Shown piece after piece: positions 44,543-53,900 of a DNA stretch of 64,000 nucleotides. Source of the stretch: Flammeovirgaceae bacterium UBA6059 (GTDB taxonomy: Bacteria; Bacteroidota; Bacteroidia; Cytophagales; Cyclobacteriaceae). The stretch spans positions 238,178 through 302,177 of the forward strand of contig DIYH01000004.1 in assembly GCA_002435755.1 (NCBI GenBank), given 5' to 3'. The translations under genes were made by a program, and so were the position numbers. The number at the start of each line of letters is the position of its first letter. Position 1 is the first letter of the stretch. The notes below the pieces were generated by a model, which was given only the letters and a program-made list of their open reading frames with translations, was not told the DNA's origin and made no database searches.

Positions 44543-45652
44543 TTGAAGAGAGTTGGTATCGTAGGAGGTGGTCTAGCCGGGTTGGTCAGTGCCATATTGC
44601 TTAACAGAAAAGGGTTTGATGTCACATTATTTGAGAAGAAGCGATATCCTTTTCACCGTGTATGCGGTGAGTACATCTCAAACGAAACAACACCGTTTCT
44701 GAAACGTGAGGGTCTTTACCCAAGTGATTATGGACCACCGGTGATCAGGAATTTTATACTCTCATCCATCAGTGGGAGTACTTCCCGAGTAAACCTGGGC
44801 ATGGGAGGTTTCGGTATCAGCCGCTATACCTATGATCCGTTTTTGGTAAATGTGGCGCGAAAAGAGGGCGTAGAAGTGCAGGAAGGAGTGGCTGTCAACA
44901 ATGTGTCATTTCAAGAATCCTCATTTCAGATAGAAACTTCAAACAAACACTATGAAACACCTGTGGTGATAGGTGCATTTGGTAAGCGGTCTAAGCTGGA
45001 TAAAGCGCTTGATCGCAATTTCATGAAATACAGATCTCCGTTCGTTGGAGTAAAATATCATGTCAAGGCTGATTTTCCTGGAGATGCAGTCGCACTTCAC
45101 AATTTCCCGCTAGGCTACTGTGGTATAAGTCAAGTAGAAGATGGCAAATACAACATGTGCTATTTAACAAGGCGTGAAAACCTAAAGCGCTTTGGAGATA
45201 TACCTATGATGGAGAAAGAAGTGGTATACCAAAATCCCCATCTCAGATCACTTTTCCAGGATTCGGATTTTCTACTTGATCAACCGGAAGTCATCAATGA
45301 AATCTCTTTTGCTCCGAAAAAACTGATCGAAGATCATATATTAATGACAGGGGATTCTGCAGGCCTGATCACCCCACTTTGTGGTAATGGCATGGCCATG
45401 GCCATACATGGCGCAAAAATCCTATCAGAGGCCATTACCAGACACTGGAATGGCCAGTTGGACAGGTTTGCGCTAGAGTACGAATACCAAAACCGATGGA
45501 ATGCACTTTTCAAGAGACGCTTGTGGGTAGGCCGAAAAACTCAAAACCTCTTTGGAACCAGGTTGAACTCGTCATTTGCAGTAGCATTGGGCAACTATGC
45601 AAAACCTATCACTAAAAAACTGATCCGTTTGACGCACGGTCAGCCATTTTAG
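44543..45652 (+). CDS. FAD-dependent oxidoreductase (geranylgeranyl reductase/hydroxylase-like)
   Basis: A 369-residue flavoprotein. The N-terminal GIVGGGLAGLVSAILL is the FAD-binding Rossmann motif, YPFHRVCGEYISNET follows as in geranylgeranyl reductase-like enzymes, and ILMTGDSAGLITPLCGNGM is the second FAD motif. Enzymes of this type hydroxylate aromatic rings or reduce isoprenoid double bonds. The start is a TTG (44543), with no other usable codon that keeps the Rossmann motif. It is about 3 kb from type III polyketide synthase, methyltransferase and UbiA genes. A partner role like SrsC, which hydroxylates alkylresorcinols in Streptomyces, is a plausible inference. Confidence 0.85.
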   Translation: MKRVGIVGGGLAGLVSAILLNRKGFDVTLFEKKRYPFHRVCGEYISNETTPFLKREGLYPSDYGPPVIRNFILSSISGSTSRVNLGMGGFGISRYTYDPFLVNVARKEGVEVQEGVAVNNVSFQESSFQIETSNKHYETPVVIGAFGKRSKLDKALDRNFMKYRSPFVGVKYHVKADFPGDAVALHNFPLGYCGISQVEDGKYNMCYLTRRENLKRFGDIPMMEKEVVYQNPHLRSLFQDSDFLLDQPEVINEISFAPKKLIEDHILMTGDSAGLITPLCGNGMAMAIHGAKILSEAITRHWNGQLDRFALEYEYQNRWNALFKRRLWVGRKTQNLFGTRLNSSFAVALGNYAKPITKKLIRLTHGQPF

Positions 45653-45677
45653 CCACGATTTATCTAATTTCAGTACT

Positions 45678-47000
45678 ATGAAACTACTCTGTTATCTGAC
45701 CCTGCTGTTGGTCACTGTATCCTGCCAACCTGATAGATCTGACCGTGATCATAAGCTGGGCACCATTGCTGGTTTTGCCGAATTGGTGGCAGCTGACGTC
45801 AAACAACTGGCGCTAAGTGATGTGATGACTAGTGAAGAAATAAATAAGATTCTACCAGAGGCACAGGAGATAGCCGAGCGATATGAGGTTTCTCTACATA
45901 GAGAAAATGATCTGATCCAGACCGATCTATTCCCAAAAGACATAGCGAAAGGAAAAGAGGTATTGATCATCTACAAAGGGGTGACACTTGATGCATATCA
46001 AGACCTTAAGAAATCACAGCAACAGGATGGTCTCACTTCTGAGGAAGTGGCAAGACGATTTGGTCGTTTGTTGAGCTATCCGCCTCACAAACTGAACGAT
46101 CTACTCGCCGGACAGACAGACTTTCGTACCACATCACATTTTGACATACAGGCGACTAATGTCTTTCTGTACTACAAGGACCTGGAAGGAGCTAAGCAGT
46201 TTTACAATTCTATCCTGGGATTGGAAGTAGTTGCAGATTATGGGTTTGCAGCGACCATACGTCTCGCACCACATGCCTATGCTATACTGGTAGATGAGTC
46301 AATAGGCATGCACAGTACGGAAGAACCGAAGACAGTTGCTATTGCTCTGCTGACTGATGAGCTACCGCAATGGTATGAATACCTGCAAGCTCAAAATGTA
46401 CCCATCAAGTACACATACAAGCCAAAGGACGGAGGCCCACATGACGGGTTTGTAGCCATTGATCCTGAAGGCTACCTACTGGAATTCGAAGAGTTCAAGC
46501 AACACCCGGAGAACGAACGGTTCATGCCTTTGCTGAGACAGTATGAGCCTCTTGATAAAGTGGGCAATGGGGGTGGACCATCGAAAACCTTTTATGGAGC
46601 AATCACCTGGCTCTACTACAAAGACATGCTCAAACTCCAGCAATTCTATGAAGAGAAGATAGGTCTCCGCCAGGTAGTCGACCAAGGTTGGGCTAAAGTC
46701 TATCAGGCCTCTCCATCTGGGTATATCGGATTAGTCGATGAACGAAGAGGAATGCATCAGTTTACAGAGACAAAAGCTGTCAGCGTAAGTTTCATTCTTG
46801 AAGATGTCGAGGGGTGGTTTGAATACTGTCTTGCGAACCACCCTTTTGAACTACGACAGGACAGTTTAGAAATCGGTCCGGACGGTAAGTATAAGGCATT
46901 TGTCGGCTATGACCCTGAAGGTTATTATTTAGAATTCGATCAGTTCTACGAGCATGAGGACAACATCCGATTGCTCCAACTACTTGGACAAGATCAATGA
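45678..47000 (+). CDS. Lipoprotein with two VOC (glyoxalase-like) domains
   Basis: A 440-residue lipoprotein: signal MKLLCYLTLLLVTVSC with C16 lipidated. Residues 20-135 form a helical N-terminal region of unknown type. Two vicinal-oxygen-chelate domains follow, about 145-285 (FLYYKDLEGAKQFYNSILGL) and 300-440 (WLYYKDMLKLQQFYEEKIGL). Each ends in DPEGYLLEFEEF or DPEGYYLEFDQF, where a metal-ligand glutamate is found in VOC enzymes. A paired VOC unit can form one metal site between domains. The substrate is unknown. A secreted VOC lipoprotein next to polyketide genes is unusual. The GNAT gene overlaps its stop by 4 bases. Confidence 0.85.
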   Translation: MKLLCYLTLLLVTVSCQPDRSDRDHKLGTIAGFAELVAADVKQLALSDVMTSEEINKILPEAQEIAERYEVSLHRENDLIQTDLFPKDIAKGKEVLIIYKGVTLDAYQDLKKSQQQDGLTSEEVARRFGRLLSYPPHKLNDLLAGQTDFRTTSHFDIQATNVFLYYKDLEGAKQFYNSILGLEVVADYGFAATIRLAPHAYAILVDESIGMHSTEEPKTVAIALLTDELPQWYEYLQAQNVPIKYTYKPKDGGPHDGFVAIDPEGYLLEFEEFKQHPENERFMPLLRQYEPLDKVGNGGGPSKTFYGAITWLYYKDMLKLQQFYEEKIGLRQVVDQGWAKVYQASPSGYIGLVDERRGMHQFTETKAVSVSFILEDVEGWFEYCLANHPFELRQDSLEIGPDGKYKAFVGYDPEGYYLEFDQFYEHEDNIRLLQLLGQDQ

Positions 47001-47488
47001 CCTTCCACCAAGAGAATTTCGATAATGGTCCTTCACCCATTCGGAAATTAGAACAACAGCAGGAGAACACGGCTTTGCAAATACATGCCGTATTCCAAAG
47101 CTCCTATCGCATCGAAGCGGAACTACTCGGTGTGGATGACTTTCCTCCGCTCAGACGATCAGCCGAAGATATAAAGCAGAGCTCAACCTCCTTCTATGGT
47201 TACTTTGAGAACGGAAAGCTTGCGGCAGTAACAGAACTCGAATTATCCTTCGGTGAGCTGGATATCTGTAGCTTTGTTGTCGACCCAAAGTACTTTAGAA
47301 TGGGCATTGGGAGCAAGCTGCTAGACGCTGTATTTGCCGAATTTCCTAACAGAAATAGAATAGTCGAAACCGGAGCTGATAATTACCCGGCCATCTCGCT
47401 GTATGAAAAGAAAGGTTTCCGAGTAGAAAAGCGATGGATGACGGAGATCGGAATAGAGAAGGTGAGATTGAAAATGGGCAGCAACTAA
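46997..47488 (+). CDS. GNAT-family N-acetyltransferase
   Basis: A 163-residue acetyl-CoA-dependent acyltransferase. The CoA-binding motif is VDPKYFRMGIGSKLLDAVF, and the C-terminal YPAISLYEKKGFRVEKRW is the standard end of the fold. The substrate cannot be inferred. It is translationally coupled to the VOC lipoprotein (4-base overlap) and convergent with the UbiA gene (4-base overlap at 47485-47488). Confidence 0.88.
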   Translation: MTFHQENFDNGPSPIRKLEQQQENTALQIHAVFQSSYRIEAELLGVDDFPPLRRSAEDIKQSSTSFYGYFENGKLAAVTELELSFGELDICSFVVDPKYFRMGIGSKLLDAVFAEFPNRNRIVETGADNYPAISLYEKKGFRVEKRWMTEIGIEKVRLKMGSN

Positions 47489-48350
47489 CCAGCCAGAGTG
47501 ATCATTAAGAAGAAAGTATTTAACATCACTGCAGAAAGTATGTTGAGTCTCATAGTATAATCAAAATTGGCTTGAGTACGGTCTTTCCTTACTTTAAAAT
47601 ACCACCAAAAAAAGTAGATCAACATCGGTAGCAAAAACGCCTGAAAAATCATTGCGGTAGTTAATCCAAAGAAGCAGAAATAGTAATAAAGAAATCCTGC
47701 ATTCGATAGGCTAAACATCAGGGCCGTGAAGTGGAAGGTACCCAACACACCCAGCTTCAAACTGATCGTCTGATCTCCCCGTGCAGCATCTTCCTCGTGT
47801 TGGTAGATCTGAGTCATGGGGTAGGAGCCCCATAACAAAAGACTACTTAAAATGGCTGGCAGCTGTATTTCTATTGTCATCAATTCCGGTAGGGAAAATG
47901 CTGTCACTCCAACGACAACCATCAAAAAAGTGAAGTATCCTTGAAAAAAACCTGCGATGATCCAGCCAATGACCGGCATCTTCTTCAGTCGAATAGCTGG
48001 ATGGCTATATGCTTTTGATGCCAATCCATATACCAGGAGCAACAGAGCAAATTGCCAGCCAATCCATATGCCAATTAATAAAGCAAGGCCATCAAAGAGC
48101 AATGAAACCCAATATAGCTCCTTGCTCACCTCGGGCGGGTGCTTGAGACCGCCAATACTTCCTTCATCTTTGTCAAAGTAAGAATTGTAGCCATTACTCG
48201 CCGGGTAAAGGAGTAAGTGGAGTATCATGCCCACAACTATAACCAGGGTCCAATCGGGCCGGTCCAAAATGCTAATGGCAAAAAGGAAAACAGGCAGTAG
48301 AAAGAAAGAAAATGGAATCCTCAAGTGGAGCCAGGTAGAGCGCTTCATTT
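47485..48350 (-). CDS. UbiA-family prenyltransferase
   Basis: A membrane prenyltransferase of 287 residues; the ATG is at 48348 and the bases to 48350 are upstream context. About eight TM helices are visible. The first Asp-rich motif is NGYNSYFDKDEGSIGGLKHP (near residue 50) and the second is HEEDAARGDQTISLKLG (near residue 180), both needed to bind Mg and prenyl diphosphate. Family members prenylate or alkylate quinone or phenolic rings. It is divergent from the polyketide synthase gene, so the aromatic acceptor may be the product of that enzyme. A menaquinone or haem pathway role cannot be excluded. Confidence 0.85.
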
Positions 48351-48412
48351 ATTCGGCCGATTGTGGAACAAGTTAGTTCCTATTTGATTATTATGTAATG
48401 AACGCATAAAAC

Positions 48413-48446
48413 TTGGCTGATATGTTCGTCTGCCACTTTACCTTAG
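48413..48446 (+). promoter_or_regulatory. Candidate promoter of the polyketide synthase-methyltransferase operon
   Basis: TTG (48413-48415), a 23-base spacer and TACCTTAG (48439-48446, one mismatch to TAnnTTTG) lie 9 bases before the ATG at 48456. Confidence 0.35.
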
Positions 48447-48455
48447 ACAGCCTGT

Positions 48456-49541
48456 ATGACATCCATCATCTCATGTATCGGCACGGCTAATCCCGAGCAC
48501 AAGCTCTCGCAGAAGCAGATCAGTAGCTTCATGGCGGATGCGTTACAGATGGATGCCGACCAACAACATCAGTTGGAAGTCTTGTATAGGGCTAGCGGCA
48601 TTCAGTCTCGCTACTCAGTATTGCCTGATTTCGGTGTTAGTCGAGACCAATATCGCTTCTTTCCTCAGTCCACAGGGCTGGAGCCTTTCCCAACCGTCGG
48701 TGATCGCATGGTGCTCTATCAGCGTGAGGCACTCCCTCTGGCTGTCCGGGCTATCGCCAATATAGGTAAGGAGCTCAACCATATCACACATCTGATCACT
48801 GTCAGTTGCACAGGTATGTATGCACCAGGGCTTGATATACAGCTCATCGAAGAGCTAAGCCTACCCACCACTGTCCATCGCACGGCCATCAACTATATGG
48901 GCTGCTATGCTGCCTTCAATGCTTTGAAACTCGCAGATCAGTTTTGTCAAAATGATAACGCCAAGGTACTGATCGTCTGTCTGGAGTTGTGCAGCATACA
49001 TTTCCAAAAGCATGAAGATGAAGACACCCTTCTTGCCAATGCACTGTTTGGAGATGGTGCAGCGGCAGTACTTGTGGAACCAGGGGCCGATGTTCGAGGA
49101 CTCTCTCTAGAACATTTTCACTGCGATATTGTCCCTAGCGGAAAAAAAGAGATGGCATGGCAGATCAGTGATTTTGGTTTCGAAATGAAGCTATCTTCTT
49201 ACGTACCCGAAATCATCAAAGGAGGCATTCATACGCTCACACAGGCGTTGCTGGACCAACTTGAAATGTCTCGCGATGAGATAGATCTTTTCGCTATCCA
49301 CCCTGGTGGAAAACGTATCCTTCAAGTAATAGAAGAAGAACTTGGTATGTCCAAAGAAGACAACCGCTTTGCCTACGATGTACTCAAGGAATATGGCAAC
49401 ATGTCTTCACCCACAGTGCTCTTTGTAATAAAGCAATTAATGGATAGCCTGTCAGCGAAAGACAATGGTAAAAGTGTACTAAGCTTTGCCTTTGGTCCAG
49501 GCCTCACTTTGGAGAGTATGCTACTGAAAGTACAGTGCTAA
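48456..49541 (+). CDS. Type III polyketide synthase
   Basis: A 361-residue homodimeric ketosynthase of the chalcone synthase superfamily. It extends an acyl-CoA starter with malonyl-CoA and cyclises it, without an acyl carrier protein. The catalytic triad is intact: C118 in VSCTGMYAPG, H282 in FAIHPGGKR and N315 in YGNMSSPTV. GFGPG is present as AFGPGLTLE near the C-terminus. Bacterial relatives make alkylpyrones or alkylresorcinols. The methyltransferase gene overlaps its stop by 7 bases and the FAD oxidoreductase and UbiA genes are nearby, which favours a resorcinol-quinone product. Confidence 0.93.
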   Translation: MTSIISCIGTANPEHKLSQKQISSFMADALQMDADQQHQLEVLYRASGIQSRYSVLPDFGVSRDQYRFFPQSTGLEPFPTVGDRMVLYQREALPLAVRAIANIGKELNHITHLITVSCTGMYAPGLDIQLIEELSLPTTVHRTAINYMGCYAAFNALKLADQFCQNDNAKVLIVCLELCSIHFQKHEDEDTLLANALFGDGAAAVLVEPGADVRGLSLEHFHCDIVPSGKKEMAWQISDFGFEMKLSSYVPEIIKGGIHTLTQALLDQLEMSRDEIDLFAIHPGGKRILQVIEEELGMSKEDNRFAYDVLKEYGNMSSPTVLFVIKQLMDSLSAKDNGKSVLSFAFGPGLTLESMLLKVQC

Positions 49542-50257
49542 GCTTTAGGTACAGATCAGAAGAGCAGGAGCTAATGGATGACTTGGACTGCTCCGGAGAA
49601 GTTGTCATCCAAACCCTCAAAGAACTGGACTATATCAACCGTAAGCTGGGAGGCAATCACATCAGCATTCAAAGTCTTGATCAGCTCGTACCAACAAATT
49701 ATAAAGACGTAACAACAATAATCGATCTCGGATGTGGTGGTGGGGATATCCTTAAAGAAATGGCAAATTGGGGTCGCAAAAATGATCATGAGCTAAAGTT
49801 GCTTGGCATTGACGCCAACCCTACAATCATCGATTATGCAAAGACCAATTGTACCGATTACCCTGAGATCCGCTTTGAAGTACTCAACATTTGGAGCGAT
49901 GAATTTGCCCATCGGAAGTTTGATATTTATCATTCAAGCTTATTTACACATCACTTCACTGAGGACGAGCTGGTAAAGTTGTTTCGTATCTGTTACCGTA
50001 ATTGCTCATTGGGTATCATCGACAATGATCTACAGCGACACTGGTTTGCCTATTATAGTATCAAGTGGTTGACAGGTTTGTTTTCCAGTTCGAAGATGGT
50101 GCAAAATGATGCAGCAGTTTCAGTGCAAAGAGGGTTTCATAAGACAGAGTTTAACAAAATACTAGAAACAGCTGGCATCCAAACGTATACCATTCACTGG
50201 CGGTGGGCCTTTAGGTGGCAGGTCGTCATCAACAAATTGAAAGCGGGCAATGAATAA
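49535..50257 (+). CDS. SAM-dependent methyltransferase coupled to the polyketide synthase
   Basis: A 240-residue class I methyltransferase. Motif I is TIIDLGCGGGDILKEMA (about 70-85), followed by the acidic residue in LLGIDANPTIIDYA and motif IV YHSSLFTHHFTEDEL. The start is a GTG at 49535, 7 bases inside the polyketide synthase gene, so translation is coupled. In the Streptomyces srs operon the gene next to the type III synthase encodes such a methyltransferase, which supports methylation of the polyketide ring here. It ends 7 bases before the convergent nitroreductase. Confidence 0.88.
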   Translation: MLSFRYRSEEQELMDDLDCSGEVVIQTLKELDYINRKLGGNHISIQSLDQLVPTNYKDVTTIIDLGCGGGDILKEMANWGRKNDHELKLLGIDANPTIIDYAKTNCTDYPEIRFEVLNIWSDEFAHRKFDIYHSSLFTHHFTEDELVKLFRICYRNCSLGIIDNDLQRHWFAYYSIKWLTGLFSSSKMVQNDAAVSVQRGFHKTEFNKILETAGIQTYTIHWRWAFRWQVVINKLKAGNE

Positions 50258-50264
50258 TTGAAGA

Positions 50265-50846
50265 TTATCGCTCCCATTTCACCTTATCAGCAATCGGCTT
50301 TCGTCTACTCGTCGGCCAGTCTATCCGAGGCATTCCACAGTACATAAAACCAAGAAGCTTGTCAAAACCGAAATGCTCTGCAGCTTCTTCCATGTAGGTA
50401 ACACCCCCACTTCCCCAGTAGCAGCCTACTCCATGGGCTGTAGCTGTTAGGTACATGTTCTGCACGGCGGCTGCCACTGCTTCTACTTCCTCTATTTCCG
50501 GTAAACTCTCCTTTGGATCACGCACCATACCTATCGCAATGATGTGTGAGGCCATCATCGGTTTATTGGCGAGTTTATCATACTTGTCCTGCTCGAAGTT
50601 GCCTTTTGCGGTAGCGACTTCCTTATAAAGCTCACTTTGCCATGTAGCCAATCTCTTGATGCCCTCTCCATTATGGACAACAAACCTCCACGGCTCAGTC
50701 AGCCGATGCGTAGGTGCCCAGTTGGCATTTTCCAGCATTTCTTCGACGATCTCATCTGGAACGGGCTCACCGGAATACAGCTTAGGGTAGATTGATCTAC
50801 GGTTACGGATCAGTTGGGATACTTCTTGTGGTGTCATCGGCATCAT
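50265..50846 (-). CDS. Nitroreductase-family flavoprotein
   Basis: A 193-residue FMN enzyme. IRNRRSIYPKLYSGEPVPDEIVEEMLENANWAP contains the RRS motif that binds FMN phosphate, and HGVGCYWGSGG is the second flavin motif. Family members reduce nitro groups, quinones or enones with NAD(P)H. It is convergent with the polyketide operon, and an involvement there is only positional. A strong terminator separates it from the giant gene that follows. Confidence 0.88.
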   Translation of the reverse strand: MMPMTPQEVSQLIRNRRSIYPKLYSGEPVPDEIVEEMLENANWAPTHRLTEPWRFVVHNGEGIKRLATWQSELYKEVATAKGNFEQDKYDKLANKPMMASHIIAIGMVRDPKESLPEIEEVEAVAAAVQNMYLTATAHGVGCYWGSGGVTYMEEAAEHFGFDKLLGFMYCGMPRIDWPTSRRKPIADKVKWER

Positions 50847-50869
50847 TTTTAGTAAGACAAGGTTAGAAC

Positions 50870-50902
50870 AAAAAAAGCAGCCAAATGATTGACTGCTCTT
50901 TA
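50870..50902 (-). terminator. Rho-independent terminator after the giant T9SS protein gene
   Basis: On the minus strand AAGAGCAGTCAA and TTGGCTGCTTTT pair over 12 positions (two wobbles) around the loop TCAT, followed by a T run. It lies about 25 bases past the stop of the 2490-residue gene. Confidence 0.8.
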
Positions 50903-50927
50903 ATCAAAACCATTCTTATTGCTACCG

Positions 50928-53900
50928 CTATTTGCGTACTAAAAACTTCACTGTGGTCACCTGATTGTTGCGGTTATTGGGATCAATAATACTGAGCAAG
51001 TAGATGCCGTCCACAAGTGAAGAAACGTCAAGCTCCATCATCTGATCAAGCCCACGGTGGACTTCACCACTCATTAGCTGTTGTCCTTGTAGATCGATCA
51101 CTTGCCATTCGAGTCCCGATTGATTGAGGCGCTTGTAAGTCACATTCAGCATTTCTTTTGCCGGGTTCGGGAAGATATTAAATTCTACAAAGTACTCTTT
51201 AAGCACTGAGGTTTCCTCTATCTTCTCTACTGTTATTCCGGTAGGCTTGATCTGGGCTGCCAGTTGAAGAAGTTGTGATTCTATATCCACGCCGGTTCCG
51301 AGCTCAAACTCGATAAATGAATTGGGATCCATAGGTATACCGGGAAATTCTATGTTGATCCTGTAAAGCCCATCAGGAAGATCAGGTACTCTGAATTCAC
51401 CGTTCTCATTTGTTTCTACATAGGCGATCAGCTCAAATATGGGGTCGTCTTCACCTCTATTGACAAACCTTGCTCTGTTAAACCCGCAACCAGCTCTGCG
51501 CACTCTTCGTCTCGCTTCACCTCGACCATTGCTAGGGAAATCGTCATCATCAATCTCCACTATACCTACAATCTCATTTGGATTGTCAGGCCCAGGAAAT
51601 CGCGCTGGAGGCTGGAAGAAGATAAATCCGTCGTACTGGGTGTTGTCGTCTCTCCTCAATCGTATGGTATCGGCTAACGACCAGGTGCTTGCTGCCTGCA
51701 CGTAAGTGGGGAAATAAGTCTCCAAATTTCCTCTGACCCGTACCAAATAATCCCCCAGGACAGTGCCCACAAAGTTGTATGCACCATTAGTGATGGGCAC
51801 GGAACTGATAGAGTCGTAAGGCGTACCCAGCTCCCTGACCCTGTAGAGAGTGGCTGTGCCTTCATCGAGTAGCTCATCATCCACATTCCTGATGGTTCCT
51901 CCCAGGTCGGCTATAGCCAGGATCTCAAAATCGCCAGTGCTTAAAGTAAAACCCGGGAATGCCTGAGATACGGTTGCATTCTGTATATCACAGCGATAGC
52001 CTCCCATCTGCTCGAAATCGATATCAACAATATTGTAAACGGTACTATCTGCTCCAGGAATAGCTTCTCCGTTAAAATACCACTGATATACCAGGTCTCT
52101 ACCATCCACGTCTATTGCCAGTCTGAAGTCTAACCCTTCTCTGATACGCTCCTCTACTTCTACTGTGATCTTAGCCTGATTTTCGAAATTAAAACTGTCC
52201 ATTGCCAGATTTTTCAGAATAGCATCAAACTCAAGTGAGTTATTCTGCGCAACAAGCGTATCAAGATTGTCCATGACAGTGAAGTCAGGTAGTCCGTCAA
52301 TCTCATTATGTGATAAATTGATGTAGGTCACCGACGACATAGTAGCGAATTCTGTTGGTATAACACCAGAAACACCTACTCCACCAAGGTCAACTCTTGT
52401 CACTCGATTACCAGCAATTGTGATATTACTCCAATCAGTTATTGGGCTAACGAGCCAGCCTGTAACTCCAGTCCAGTTCTCTCCTCCGTTAGTCTCGTAC
52501 AATGAAGCCAGGGCCAGGCTGTCTCGCTCCAGGGACGAGACAAAAATCTTAATGCTCCTGGTGGTCAGTATAATGTCTTCAAACTGGCTGTTGCGTACTT
52601 CCGCAAAGTATTCACCCTGATCTTCAAAAGAGATCTGATCATCCATGAATATAGGCTGTGCTTGATTGAAGTCAGGATCTCCTACTTTGAACCAACGATA
52701 AGTGTTTCCGCTACCACCAATTGTCCTATCAAAAGTAAATGATTCATTTTCAGCTAAAATAGCAATCTCTTCTTGTAGTGGTGCTTGCTGATCAGCAAAA
52801 TTAAATACACTTGGATCCGATTGATTTCGGAAATCACCAAAGTCCAGCTTGTTAGCTCTCACGTCAGCAGCGGTGAGAGATGTAAGATTGCCCAGATCGC
52901 TCAAGCCAGTCAATTCATTACCTGACAGGTCTATTGATGTAAGCGCTGTGAGGTCTGAAAGGTCTGCATCAGAAGCGTCTCCCAACAGATCATTTTCTGA
53001 TAAGTCAATGGCAGTGATCCTACGGCCATCGAAGGTCACTCCGTACCAGTCAAAGCGGTTGTCCTGAAACCATCCGGAACGATTATCCCAATTGGGACCA
53101 TCTGTAGCCAGATATAATACACTAAGGGCTAAAGAGTCAGCTACTAATTCTTCTGATTCTGGTAGGTGAACGCTAACAATATTGGAATACTCCGAGAACT
53201 CTCCCTCCAAGTAGACCGATCTTACGCGATAGAAATAGGTCTGCTTATGATAGAGCTCCTCACTATTGATCAGTCGAAAAGTGTCTTCAACCAGTACATT
53301 GTCAAAGCCTTCCAGTAACTGTGTGAAATCCGGGGCATGTGCTACCTGCAGTTCATATCCGGCGAGTCCAGCGCCAGACTTCCAGTTAGCTACAAAGCTG
53401 AATGGTTGCACTTCAGCAGCATCAAATGCCATCGCCTGAAAAGCAACAGTCAATTCAAAAGTTGTGGTGTCGGTGGAAGTGTTACCTAGTGTGTCAGTGG
53501 CAGTTAGTAGCACATCATATGATCCATCTCCTAGTGGAGGCTCAATGGTACCTTCAGCCACCACCCAGGTCGAGTCTTTATTGACAGTAGCAATGTAAAT
53601 AGGCTCAAACCCAAGAACTTGAGCGGTGACTGTCGCTACCGTATCATCCACCGTACCGGTCAGCGCTGGTATACCATTTCTAGCTATGATGGTGTCTACC
53701 GAAATGGCCGGAGGTGTACGATCTACTACAAAAGCCAAGGTATCTCCCACATTAGCTCCCAGTTGTGTTGTAACTACTCTAATCTCATAGTCACCACTCT
53801 CCAAGTTCTGGACACCAAAGTCATAACTAGCTGTGTTGCTGATAGCAGTCTGTGCTAGAATGAATTCTACATCTTTAAGCAACCTATAACCTATCTCCAC

